Source of the DNA: HyVt-443 sp964544655
GTDB taxonomy: Bacteria; Pseudomonadota; Gammaproteobacteria; Chromatiales; Chromatiaceae
Direction of reading: 5' to 3'
NCBI GenBank assembly: GCA_964544655.1
Contig: CAZJCM010000002.1
Span: 37,516-101,515, forward strand
DNA length: 64,000 nucleotides
This document shows, piece after piece, positions 17,567-26,295 of this stretch. The notes beneath the pieces are model-generated. The model searched no databases, was not told the DNA's origin, and saw only the letters and a list, made by a program, of their open reading frames with translations. Position numbers and translations under genes: made by a program. The first letter of the stretch is position 1. Every line of letters begins with the position of its first letter.

Positions 17567-18043
17567 CTAGCCCACCCAGACCGCATCCCACAGGGGATAA
17601 CGCCCGATATCGTCCACCAATCCGGCCCTTATGGGATTGGCTACGATGTACCTGGCCACCGATCGCACGTCCTCTTCCCTGCGTAACGCACGGTCGTGAA
17701 AACCGGGCTGCCAGACGTTCATCCCGGCATTACCTGCCAGGGAGTTTACCCGTTTTGCACTATACGATTTCACTCCTCCAACCACCTGGGACAGCGAGCA
17801 GGGAACACCCAGCTCAAACAACCAGTGGAAGTGATCCGGCATGATTACATAGGCCAGATGATTGACCAAACCCCGCCGATGCTGGTGCATAAACGACAAG
17901 ATAACCTGTCGCCCTAGACGCATGTCTTTGAACAAGGGCTTGCGGCCAGCCGTCGCTGTCGTCACCAGATAGATCTGGCCTGGTATCGAGTATCGTCCTT
18001 TGCGCAATTCACGGCTACGCGGCCTTTTTTGCGACTCATCCAT
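17567..18043 (-). CDS. REP-associated tyrosine transposase (RAYT, Y1 family)
   Basis: This 158-residue single-domain protein has the HUH motif HFH (71-73, within VIMPDHFHWLF). A tyrosine in the following helix (about Y94, in VKSYSAKR) is the likely nucleophile, and the C-terminus is the family-typical FHDRALRREEDVRSVARYIVANPIRAGLV. RAYTs are domesticated relatives of IS200/IS605 TnpA that process single-stranded REP hairpins. The gene is intact and has REP hairpins on both sides (17451-17563 and 18085-18178), the classic arrangement for a resident REP/REPIN system. Confidence 0.92.
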   Translation of the reverse strand: MDESQKRPRSRELRKGRYSIPGQIYLVTTATAGRKPLFKDMRLGRQVILSFMHQHRRGLVNHLAYVIMPDHFHWLFELGVPCSLSQVVGGVKSYSAKRVNSLAGNAGMNVWQPGFHDRALRREEDVRSVARYIVANPIRAGLVDDIGRYPLWDAVWVG

Positions 18044-18084
18044 GAGTCTGTTCTCCTTTTACCTGTTACTGCAGCGTAACTTTA

Positions 18085-18178
18085 ACGCGGCCAGGAGACC
18101 GCTCCCACAGAGTAACAGTAGACAGGGGCGTCGATGAGAGCAGTCCCCTGTTGTGGGAGCGGCCTCCCGGCCGCGACA
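18085..18178. repeat. REP pair upstream of the RAYT gene
   Basis: An inverted copy ending GACCGCTCCCACAG (18085-18110) is followed by a forward copy TTGTGGGAGCGGCCTCCCGG (18151-18170, continuing CCGCGAC to 18177). Together with the 17451-17563 cluster they bracket the RAYT gene symmetrically. Confidence 0.85.
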
Positions 18179-18192
18179 TGCCAAGCCAGAGG

Positions 18193-19449
18193 CTACAACT
18201 GCTCCTCGATCAGGGCATACAGCCGGTCCAGCGCGCCCCGGTTCTCCGCCACCACCCGGCGTCCATTCTCCCCCACCCGGCTGCGCTCGCTGGCATCGCC
18301 CAGCCAGCGGCTGACCACAGTCGCCAGCTGTTCACCATTCGCTATCTGCACGGCCGCATCCGCGGCCAGCATCATGCGGCTGATCAGGGCGAAATTGAAC
18401 ATATGGGGGCCAAATAAGATAGGCACCCCCAATGCCGCCGGTTCCAGGATGTTGTGCCCGCCCACCGGCACCAGGCTGCCGCCAACGAAGGCCACATCAG
18501 ACGCGGCCATGAACAGGGCCAGCTCGCCCATGGTATCGCCGAGAAATATTTCCCGCTCGGGACCGCAGGGCTCCGCTACGGAGCGGCGAGCGAGTTGGAA
18601 GCCCTGCCTGCGGCACAGCCCCGCCACACGTTCGAAGCGTTCAGGATGACGGGGCACCAGCACCAGCAACGCATCGGCATGTGCCTTCAATATCTGCCGG
18701 TGGGCATCGAGCAGGATCTCATCCTCCCCTTCATGGGTGCTCGCCGCCACCCACACCGGCCGCCCCCGCCATTGACGCCGCAACACTTCCGCCTGCTCAT
18801 GCAGGCTGGCCGGCAGGCTGATGTCGAACTTGATGCTGCCGGTGACCCGCACCCGATCACGCCGGACCCCCAGAGAGAGGAAGCGCTCCGCATCGGCCGG
18901 GGACTGGGCCGCCACCAGGCCGATGCGGCCAAAGGTCTCCTGGGTAAACCGCCCCAGACGCCCATAACCCCGGGCGGAGCGCTCCGACAAACGGGCGTTG
19001 GCCAGGATGGTCGCTATCCCCCGGCGGGCACAGACGGCCAGCAGGTTGGGCCAGATCTCCGTCTCGATCATCACCAGCATGCGGGGTCGCATGCGGGCCA
19101 GAAAGCCCTCGATGGCAAATGGAATATCGTAGGGGAAATAGACATGGTGGACCCGGTCACCGAACAGCTTACGCACATGGGCCGAGCCGGTAGGCGTGGT
19201 GGTGGTTATCACCAATGGAACATCAGGATGCTGCTCCAGCAGCCGCTTCACCAGCGGCTCCACGGCCTGAGTCTCGCCGACCGAGACGGCATGGATCCAG
19301 ATACTGTCATCTATCCCGTGATCGGCAAAACGGCCGAAACGCTCGGCCCAGCGCCGGCGGTAGGCCGGCGCCTTGAGGCTGCGCCAGAGCAGGCGCAGCT
19401 GGGCGAATGGCAACAGAAGGTAGAACAGTGCTGTGTAGAACTGCCGCAT
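18193..19449 (-). CDS. waaA: 3-deoxy-D-manno-octulosonic acid transferase WaaA (KdtA)
   Basis: WaaA adds Kdo residues to lipid IVA at the inner membrane, an essential step of LPS core synthesis. The 418-residue protein has one N-terminal membrane anchor (FYTALFYLLLPFAQL) and then a GT30 fold. Family motifs include WIHAVSVGETQAVEPL, TTTTPTGS, MIETEIWPN and the C-terminal GGSLVPVGGHNILEPAALGVPILFGP. Its ATG overlaps the stop of the preceding dehydratase gene (TGATG), so it is the last gene of the bacillosamine operon and translationally coupled to it. Confidence 0.96.
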   Translation of the reverse strand: MRQFYTALFYLLLPFAQLRLLWRSLKAPAYRRRWAERFGRFADHGIDDSIWIHAVSVGETQAVEPLVKRLLEQHPDVPLVITTTTPTGSAHVRKLFGDRVHHVYFPYDIPFAIEGFLARMRPRMLVMIETEIWPNLLAVCARRGIATILANARLSERSARGYGRLGRFTQETFGRIGLVAAQSPADAERFLSLGVRRDRVRVTGSIKFDISLPASLHEQAEVLRRQWRGRPVWVAASTHEGEDEILLDAHRQILKAHADALLVLVPRHPERFERVAGLCRRQGFQLARRSVAEPCGPEREIFLGDTMGELALFMAASDVAFVGGSLVPVGGHNILEPAALGVPILFGPHMFNFALISRMMLAADAAVQIANGEQLATVVSRWLGDASERSRVGENGRRVVAENRGALDRLYALIEEQL

Positions 19450-21332
19450 CACACTTCCGCTGCGGCAGCATCCGCATTCACCGGCCGGCCCCCTTCCGCC
19501 ATGCGGTTTTCCGGCACCAGCTGCATGAGGCTGCTCAGCAGCACCTTTTCGTCATCACCCGTTACCGCGCTGTCCATTCGATCCAGCACTGCACACAGCC
19601 GCTGCCACTCCATCCTCCGATGGCGGGCAAGCAGGATTTTCTCGTGGCCGGTGGGCTGCAGCGACTCATCCTGGTGGAACAGCTCTTCATAGAGTTTCTC
19701 TCCCGGGCGCAGGCCAGTATAGACGATCTCCACGTCGCGGCCGGGCTCACGCCCCGAGAGCCGGATCATCTGCTCTGCCAGATAACGGATCTTGACCGGT
19801 TCGCCCATATCGAGAACGAAGATCTCCCCCCCCTCACCCAGGGTGGCCGCCTGCATGATCAACTGGCACGCCTCGGGAATGGTCATGAAATAGCGCTCGA
19901 TCTCGGCATGGGTCACCGTTACCGGCCCGCCGTCGGCGATCTGCTGGCGAAACAGGGGCACCACGCTGCCGGCAGAGCCCAGCACGTTGCCGAACCGCAC
20001 GGTGATGAAGCGGGTGGTGGAGCGGGCATTCAGATTCTGGCAAAACAGCTCGGCCACCCGCTTGGTGGTGCCCATGACATTGGCCGGGTTGACCGCCTTG
20101 TCGGTGGATATCAAAACGAACTGACTGCAGCCGTGGCGGTCCGCCGCTTCGGCCACCCGTCGGGTACCCAGCACATTGTTGCGCACCGCCTCACGCACCT
20201 GTTGTTCCAGCATCGGCACGTGCTTGTAGGCCGCGGCATGGAACACGACCGACGGGGTGAAATCGGCGAACACAGCATCCACCGAGGTGTCGTCCCGCAC
20301 ATCGCCCAACACCGCATGCAGGGTAAGGTCGGGGAATCGCTGCCGCAGTTCCAGTTCGATGGCATAGAGATTGAATTCGCTGTTCTCGAACAACACCAGC
20401 CGCTCCGGCTGGATGCGGGCGATCTGACGACACAACTCGGAGCCGATGGAACCACCGGCACCGGTGATCAGAATCACCCGCCCGGCCAGCCCCTGGCGAA
20501 TGGCGTCCCAGGAGAGGGCAACCGGCGCGCGTCCCAACAGGTCCTCGATCGAGACCTCACGCAGCTGGTTGATGGCCACCTGGCCTGACATCAGGCTGTC
20601 CAGCTGCGGCACGGTGCGGAACGGCACGCCGGTTTGTTCGCACAGGGCGATCAGCTGTTTCCGCTCCTGCACCGAGGCCGAGGGAACCGCCAGCACGATC
20701 ACCTCGATCCCCAGCCGCACCACCAGATCCGGTATGGCAGAGGTGGTGCCGGCGACCGGTATGCCATGGATCTCCTGCCCCTGGCGCCTGGCCCGGTCGT
20801 CGACGAAGGCCACCGGCAGATACTCTTCCTGGACATTGCGCAGCAGATCACGCGCCAGCATCTCACCGGCCTGCCCCGCCCCCACGATCAGCACCCGCTT
20901 GCCACTGCGCAGACTGAAATGGCGATCTTTCAGCCAGCGGTAGAGCAGCCGTGGTCCACTCAACAGCAGGCCCAGCAGGATAGCGTACAGCACCGGCACC
21001 GAGCGTGGCATTCCCTCCAGCCGATAGAACAGAAACAGCAGTGCCACGCTCAGGCCGACACCGACCAGCACACTCTTGAGGATGCGCATCAGATCGGGCA
21101 GGGAGGTGAAGCGCCAGACCCCCCGGTAGAGCCCGAAGAAGCCACAAACGGTGAACTGCACCGGCACGACGATCAGCAGGTACTGCAGGGCGGTCTGCAA
21201 CAGCTCCGGCGGAATCTCACGCAGGTTGAAACGGAGCCAATAGCTCAGCAGCCAGGCCGCCGGGATCATCAGCAGGTCGTGGACGATGGCCGCCCACTGA
21301 CTACGCAATCTGTTGCCTTGCAGTCTCATCAT
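19449..21332 (-). CDS. PglF/WbpM-type UDP-sugar 4,6-dehydratase
   Basis: This is a membrane-bound 627-residue short-chain dehydrogenase/reductase. Four N-terminal helices (about 13-35, 46-66, 86-104, 112-128) precede a CoA-binding-like Rossmann domain (VLIVGAGQAGE, 147-157) and the catalytic domain. That domain has GAGGSIGSE (291-299) and STDKAVNP-x3-MGTTK (409-424), in which Met replaces the usual SDR Tyr, as in PglF and WbpM. The expected reaction is UDP-GlcNAc to the 4-keto-6-deoxy sugar. With the aminotransferase and acetyltransferase just upstream it completes a bacillosamine pathway. It overlaps both neighbours by 1-4 bases. Confidence 0.92.
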   Translation of the reverse strand: MMRLQGNRLRSQWAAIVHDLLMIPAAWLLSYWLRFNLREIPPELLQTALQYLLIVVPVQFTVCGFFGLYRGVWRFTSLPDLMRILKSVLVGVGLSVALLFLFYRLEGMPRSVPVLYAILLGLLLSGPRLLYRWLKDRHFSLRSGKRVLIVGAGQAGEMLARDLLRNVQEEYLPVAFVDDRARRQGQEIHGIPVAGTTSAIPDLVVRLGIEVIVLAVPSASVQERKQLIALCEQTGVPFRTVPQLDSLMSGQVAINQLREVSIEDLLGRAPVALSWDAIRQGLAGRVILITGAGGSIGSELCRQIARIQPERLVLFENSEFNLYAIELELRQRFPDLTLHAVLGDVRDDTSVDAVFADFTPSVVFHAAAYKHVPMLEQQVREAVRNNVLGTRRVAEAADRHGCSQFVLISTDKAVNPANVMGTTKRVAELFCQNLNARSTTRFITVRFGNVLGSAGSVVPLFRQQIADGGPVTVTHAEIERYFMTIPEACQLIMQAATLGEGGEIFVLDMGEPVKIRYLAEQMIRLSGREPGRDVEIVYTGLRPGEKLYEELFHQDESLQPTGHEKILLARHRRMEWQRLCAVLDRMDSAVTGDDEKVLLSSLMQLVPENRMAEGGRPVNADAAAAEV

Positions 21333-22579
21333 CCATTCGAACCGGTAGTACAGGCCACGGCGAGCACCTTACGCAAGGCGAGCGCCATGTCATCCATATC
21401 GGCCGTGGTGAGGGTGGGGTGAACCGGAAACATCAGGCTCTCTTCACCCAGCCGCCGTGCCACCGGCAACCGCTGCCCGGGTTCATAGGGGCCGCCGCGG
21501 AACGCCCGCTCACGATAGATCTCCGGGCAGGAGCCGGTGAAACAGGGCACCCCTTCCGCCGCCACCGCCTGGAGGATGGCATCCCGGTCCCAATCCGGCC
21601 GCAACAGCCGTGGCTGCACGAAGAGATAGAACTTGTACCAGGCGTGTTCGGCATATTCAGGCACCGGCGGCAGACGCAGACAGGGTATCTCCTGCAACGC
21701 GGCCTGCAGCCGAGCCGCATTCTGCGCCCGGCGGCGATGCCAGTCCGGCAGTTTGGTCAGTTGCAGGCGTCCAATCGCCGCCTGCATCTCGGTCATGCGC
21801 CAGTTGCTGCCAATGCCGTCGTGCAACCAGCGAAAACCGGGCGGATGATCGTCACTCAGCATCTTCTGCCGGTTCTTGCCGTGATCCTTGAATGACCAGG
21901 CGCGGCGCCAGACCGCTTCGTCGTTGGTCAGCAACATGCCCCCTTCGCCGCCGCTGGAGATGATCTTGTCCTGACAAAAAGAGAAGGCCGCCGCATGGCC
22001 GATTCCACCCACAGGTCGCCCCTTGTAGCGGGCACCGTGGGCCTGGGCACAGTCCTCGATGACGAACAGGTCGTGCTGCCGGGCCAGCGCCATGATCGGA
22101 TCCATATCGCAGGGCATCCCGGCCAGATGGACCGCGATGATTGCCCGGGTACGAGGGGTGATGTGCGGGGCAATGGTGGCCGCCGTGACATTCTGGGTCT
22201 CGGCATCCACATCCGCAAACACGGGTACCGCCTGGTTCAGGACGATACAGCTGGCAGAGGCGATGAAGCTGCGGGCGGTCACGATCACCTCGTCACCCTC
22301 GCCGATACCCAGGGCGCGCAACGCCAGCTCCAGTGCCAAGGTTCCATTGGCCAGGGCAATGGCAAATCGCGCCTCACAATATGCCGCGAAATCCCGCTCG
22401 AATGCGTTGCCCTGTTCACCTCCGAGGTAGTTGACCCGTCCCGAGCGCAACACCCGGGTCACTGCCTCGATCTCGTCTTCGGCATAATGGGGCCATGGTG
22501 GGAAAGGCGTTTCACGCACCGGCGGACCGCCTTGAGAGGCAAGGGCGCCAATGGTGTCGGATCGATTCTGCTCAATCAC
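21329..22579 (-). CDS. PglE-like UDP-4-keto sugar aminotransferase (DegT/DnrJ/EryC1)
   Basis: This PLP aminotransferase of the sugar family carries the SSxxAL-like region (IALANGTLALELAL), a central VIEDCAQAHGARYKG motif and the PLP lysine in FCQDKIISSGGEGG. It probably aminates the 4-keto product of the neighbouring dehydratase on the way to diacetylbacillosamine. I favour the GTG at 22579, which overlaps the acetyltransferase stop by 8 bases (416 residues). An ATG at 22624 would add 15 residues but overlap by 53 bases. The cluster order PglF-PglE-PglD-PglC supports the role; another 4-amino sugar such as viosamine is the alternative. Confidence 0.88.
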   Translation of the reverse strand: MIEQNRSDTIGALASQGGPPVRETPFPPWPHYAEDEIEAVTRVLRSGRVNYLGGEQGNAFERDFAAYCEARFAIALANGTLALELALRALGIGEGDEVIVTARSFIASASCIVLNQAVPVFADVDAETQNVTAATIAPHITPRTRAIIAVHLAGMPCDMDPIMALARQHDLFVIEDCAQAHGARYKGRPVGGIGHAAAFSFCQDKIISSGGEGGMLLTNDEAVWRRAWSFKDHGKNRQKMLSDDHPPGFRWLHDGIGSNWRMTEMQAAIGRLQLTKLPDWHRRRAQNAARLQAALQEIPCLRLPPVPEYAEHAWYKFYLFVQPRLLRPDWDRDAILQAVAAEGVPCFTGSCPEIYRERAFRGGPYEPGQRLPVARRLGEESLMFPVHPTLTTADMDDMALALRKVLAVACTTGSNG

Positions 22580-23204
22580 TGGCAGATACCTGTCTGGCGG
22601 GGACACCGACCACGGTGATGCCATCCGTCAGATCGGAAACCACTGCGGCACCGGCCCCCACCATCACGTCGCCGCCGATGACGATGCCCTGCCGCACCAC
22701 GGCGCCAATGCCGATCCAACTCCGTCGGCCTACGGTCACATTGCCTCCCAGATGCACACCGGGTGAGAGATGCGCCCCAGAGGCCACAGTGCAATCATGA
22801 TCGATCGTGGCACCCGTGTTGACGATCACCGCCTCACCGATTCGCGCATCCGCGTTGATCACACCACCGGCGAACACCACGCTGCCCGGGCCGATACTGG
22901 CCTCGGGGCTGACCCAGGCCCGGGGATGGACCAACGCCGGCAGGATATAGCCTGCGTCTGCTATCCCCTGGTGCAGCCTGAGGCGGGTCCGATTGTCACC
23001 GACACCCACCAGCACATCCACCCGATCCGGCGGGAAGCGGGACCAATCGCCACTGCCGCCGATCACCGGCCAGCGGCCGGCCTGCTGCAGCGCCGGGTAA
23101 CGGTCGTCGAGCATGCGCACACGGGCCCAGCGGCCGCAGGCCTCCGCACTGTCGGCCACCACCTTGCCATGGCCACTGCCACCGATGATCAATAGTTCCT
23201 TCAT
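22572..23204 (-). CDS. PglD/NeuD-like sugar O/N-acetyltransferase
   Basis: The 210-residue protein has an N-terminal Rossmann-like substrate-binding domain (LLIIGGSGHGKVVADSA). It is followed by a left-handed beta-helix of hexapeptide repeats (IGPGSVVFAGGVINADARIG). The conserved His in TGATIDHDC is the likely catalytic base, as in PglD. It would N-acetylate the 4-amino group of UDP-4-amino-4,6-dideoxy-GlcNAc. It overlaps the transferase upstream by 4 bases (ATGA). Confidence 0.9.
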   Translation of the reverse strand: MKELLIIGGSGHGKVVADSAEACGRWARVRMLDDRYPALQQAGRWPVIGGSGDWSRFPPDRVDVLVGVGDNRTRLRLHQGIADAGYILPALVHPRAWVSPEASIGPGSVVFAGGVINADARIGEAVIVNTGATIDHDCTVASGAHLSPGVHLGGNVTVGRRSWIGIGAVVRQGIVIGGDVMVGAGAAVVSDLTDGITVVGVPARQVSASD

Positions 23205-23797
23205 TTGTCAGAACCGCGAAACTTCTCCACCGTGGCGTGGCCCGCCTGGGTCACGCCTTCAGATTTCAGCACCTTGAACAGGGTCATCCAGAGGATCCTG
23301 AGGTCGAGCCACAGACTCTGATGATCCACATACCAGACGTCCAGGCGCAGACGCGCATCCCAGTCCAGGGCGTTCCGTCCATTGACCTGGGCCCACCCGG
23401 TTATCCCGGGGCGCACATCATGCCGCCGCGCCTGCTCTTGAGTATAGAGGGGCAGGTATTCCATTAACAGAGGTCGCGGACCCACCAGGCTCATCTCACC
23501 CTTCAGTACGTTCCAGAGTTCCGGCAGTTCATCCAGGCTGGTACGCCGTAGCCATTGGCCGAAAGGGGTCATACGACGCTCGTCCGGCAGCGGCTCACCC
23601 TGGTCATCCACCAGGTCCAGCATGGTGCGAAATTTACACAAGCGGAACGGCCGCCCACGGTAACCCGGCCGCTGCTGGCAGAACAGCACCGGCCGGCCCA
23701 GCCGGATCCGCACCAGCAGGGCCAGCAGCGCCATCGGCAACGCCAGCAACAGCAGCAGCATTGCTGCAACGAAAATATCGAATAGTCGCTTCAACAT
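23201..23797 (-). CDS. PglC-type initiating phosphoglycosyl transferase
   Basis: This is a minimal monotopic sugar-phosphate transferase (198 residues). It has one re-entrant N-terminal helix, the KFRTM motif, the catalytic TSLDELPELWNVLKGEMSLVGPRPL block with its adjacent D-E, and the RPGITGWAQVNGRN motif. It transfers phospho-sugar, most likely phospho-diNAcBac, from UDP to undecaprenyl phosphate to start the repeat unit. The ATG at 23797 overlaps the stop of the GT4 gene (TGATG). A longer frame to 23887 would lie inside that gene and adds no conserved sequence. Confidence 0.93.
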   Translation of the reverse strand: MLKRLFDIFVAAMLLLLLALPMALLALLVRIRLGRPVLFCQQRPGYRGRPFRLCKFRTMLDLVDDQGEPLPDERRMTPFGQWLRRTSLDELPELWNVLKGEMSLVGPRPLLMEYLPLYTQEQARRHDVRPGITGWAQVNGRNALDWDARLRLDVWYVDHQSLWLDLRILWMTLFKVLKSEGVTQAGHATVEKFRGSDK

Positions 23798-25005
23798 CAG
23801 CCGGAGACTTCCTGCAGCAGGCTTTCGAATTTGTCCGCCAAAACCGGAATCGAATGGTTTTCCTCTACATACCGCCGACCGGCACACCCCATCGACCTGC
23901 GCTCATCCTCGGACATCTCCATCAGTCTGCGCACGGCAGCAGCGATTGCCACCGGATCCTCCGCCGGCACGACGATACCGGCTCCCGACAATTCCACCGG
24001 ATTTTTCGGTGAATCACCAGCGAGAATCACCGGTTTCTCCGCCGCCAGATAGTCAAACAGCTTGTTCAGGCTGATGCCGTGCCGGTAGAGGGGAATGCCC
24101 TTCAGTGTGGCGATACATGCATCCGTCTGCATCAACACCGACATCACCTCGCACTTCGGCACCGGCTCCAGGAACTCCACCATGCCCGACGCCCGTTTTG
24201 CGGCCATTGCCTGCAGCCTGCTCTTTTCACTGCCGCGGCCGACGAACCTGAACAGGACACGATGCGCCAACCCCTGCTCCTGCAGCAGGCCGGCGGCTTC
24301 GATGACGGTATCGAGCACGTTTGCCCGGGCATGGGTACCGGTATAGGTGACGACGAAACGGTCACCGGAGCGGGGGACGTCGACCCGCGGCAGAGGCTGC
24401 AAATCGACACCGTTTGGAATCCAGCGTACAGATCCTTTGGCTGCACCATGCCGCTCCATGTAAGCAGCAGCATTGGGCAGCAGGGAGATGATCCGGTCAG
24501 CATGCCGGTAGCAGTAGCGCTCGATCCAGCCAAACAACCATACCAGCGGATGGCGCCGGCCGAAGCCCGAGATCTCCTGCAAAGAGAGCGGCCAGAGGTC
24601 GCGCACCTCGAACAGGAACGGGACGGCTGCATCAGCCGCCCTTTTCCTCGCAGCGATGGCGGCAAACAGGTGTGGGCTGGAGCCGATGATCACATCGGGC
24701 CGGGGCAGCCCCCTGCTGGCCGGGGAAAAGACCACCTTGACGGCAAACACCAGCATATTCCAGATCCGGCTCAATGAGTGGCTTGCATAGGAAGGGGTTG
24801 CCAGCCACAGCACCTTGACCCCCTCATACTCGGTAAGGCCGGGCTGAATATCGGCATCCGGATGGCCGCTGACATAGCTCACCGGAGATGCAATCAGGGT
24901 AACATCATGGCCCCGCCGCACCAGCTCGCGGGCAATGAGGAAATGGCGATTTCCTCCATCCTGCCACGGCAGTCTGACGTATTGATTGATGATATGAACT
25001 TTCAT
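23797..25005 (-). CDS. GT4 glycosyltransferase (WbuB/PglA-like)
   Basis: This is a 402-residue GT-B enzyme with the N-terminal NQYVRLPWQDGGNRHFLIARELVRRGHDVTLI pattern of WbuB-like transferases. It also has the C-terminal donor-binding motif KLFDYLAAEKPVILAG and an NGVD element after the first domain. It is placed directly before PglC, so it probably adds the second sugar to Und-PP-diNAcBac. It overlaps the flippase gene by 4 bases. Confidence 0.87.
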   Translation of the reverse strand: MKVHIINQYVRLPWQDGGNRHFLIARELVRRGHDVTLIASPVSYVSGHPDADIQPGLTEYEGVKVLWLATPSYASHSLSRIWNMLVFAVKVVFSPASRGLPRPDVIIGSSPHLFAAIAARKRAADAAVPFLFEVRDLWPLSLQEISGFGRRHPLVWLFGWIERYCYRHADRIISLLPNAAAYMERHGAAKGSVRWIPNGVDLQPLPRVDVPRSGDRFVVTYTGTHARANVLDTVIEAAGLLQEQGLAHRVLFRFVGRGSEKSRLQAMAAKRASGMVEFLEPVPKCEVMSVLMQTDACIATLKGIPLYRHGISLNKLFDYLAAEKPVILAGDSPKNPVELSGAGIVVPAEDPVAIAAAVRRLMEMSEDERRSMGCAGRRYVEENHSIPVLADKFESLLQEVSG

Positions 25006-26264
25006 ACTGCCTTGTTAAACCGCACGTTCTGCCGATAGTTCCGCCACGCCGCAAAGGACAATGACAGCAGCAGGAACAACCGTGCCGAGACGAACACCCA
25101 GGCCATGGCAATCAGGCCGACACGGGAAAAGAAAAACCAGACGCCGGCCAATAACAGCAGGAGACTGAGCGTCTGCAGCAGCACCAGCTTGCGGACCTCA
25201 GAAGGCTTGAGGAACGTCTTACTGATGACGCCCGATATCAATAGTATGGGCACCACCAGGATCATAACATTGAACACCTCGACTGCAGGGGCATAACCCG
25301 CACCATACAGCCGGATGATCGCTGGACCGGAGATGATCCAGAGGATGGGGATCAGCAACAGGCTGCCACCCGCCAGCAGGAGTATCCAGCGATAGGCGAA
25401 GCGATACAGCCGTGCAGGGTCATGGGCCGACCATTCGTGCAGGTGCGGCAAAAAGTAGCGTTGCAATATGGATGACGGCAACAGATAGATCAGAAACAAC
25501 AGGCTTGCCGATACAGCGACATAAGCTGCATCCTGATCGGTACCGACGACGGCAACCAGCGGAACGATGAGGCGAAGATCGAGTTTTTCCAACCACTCCG
25601 CAATACCGTAGGGCCAGGCGTCTGCAATCAGCTCCGGCGACGTGACCCTCATCCGGTTGGTTTCACTGCCTCCTGCCGATGCGGGCAACGCCAGAAGTTC
25701 ACGTAGGGCAATCCAGGTCAATGGCGATAGCATGAGCACAAAGCCGACTGCGACGTAGAACATCGGCATGTCGAACAGAAGCACGATCACGACGACCAGC
25801 GTTCGCGGCAGAATCTGCCACAAGGGCCAATAGACCAGGGCAGGCAGTCTATGCTCATACTGGTATTTTGCGTAGACGGCAACCACCGGGATCACCATCA
25901 GCAGCCATACCGTCAGAACCAGCCCCGTGCTTCGCACCTCCTGACTGACACCGGCTAGTGCCAGCCAGGCCCCATATAGAGAGGCCGACAGCAAAGAGAA
26001 CAGCACAAGTCCTTTTGCCGCAGGGGCAAAATAGCACGCCGCACCAGGACCCACCGCCTTATATCGATGCAGCACATATTGCGGAATACCGATGACGGCC
26101 AACGGGATCAGCGCCTGGATTCCAGTCCAGGCGACACTGAAGGCGCCAAATGAAGCCACATCCAGGTTCCGCGCCAACAACCAGAGGGTGAGAAAGGAGA
26201 ATACCGCCCCGATCAGGGTTGCGACTGATATCTTGAACGATGCTGAAAAGTGGTCAGACGCCAT
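25002..26264 (-). CDS. oligosaccharide flippase, Wzx/MATE-like
   Basis: The protein has 420 residues with about twelve membrane helices and the N-terminal LIGAVFSFLTLWLLARNLDVASFGAFSVAW pattern typical of polysaccharide exporters. It would move lipid-linked repeat units across the inner membrane. It is the first gene of the tightly overlapping bacillosamine operon. No strong ribosome site is seen before the ATG. A second flippase lies at 32432, so two lipid-linked glycans may be handled in this locus. Confidence 0.85.
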   Translation of the reverse strand: MASDHFSASFKISVATLIGAVFSFLTLWLLARNLDVASFGAFSVAWTGIQALIPLAVIGIPQYVLHRYKAVGPGAACYFAPAAKGLVLFSLLSASLYGAWLALAGVSQEVRSTGLVLTVWLLMVIPVVAVYAKYQYEHRLPALVYWPLWQILPRTLVVVIVLLFDMPMFYVAVGFVLMLSPLTWIALRELLALPASAGGSETNRMRVTSPELIADAWPYGIAEWLEKLDLRLIVPLVAVVGTDQDAAYVAVSASLLFLIYLLPSSILQRYFLPHLHEWSAHDPARLYRFAYRWILLLAGGSLLLIPILWIISGPAIIRLYGAGYAPAVEVFNVMILVVPILLISGVISKTFLKPSEVRKLVLLQTLSLLLLLAGVWFFFSRVGLIAMAWVFVSARLFLLLSLSFAAWRNYRQNVRFNKAV

Positions 26265-26295
26265 CCGTCAGCACCATTCACCGGTTGCCGGGCAG

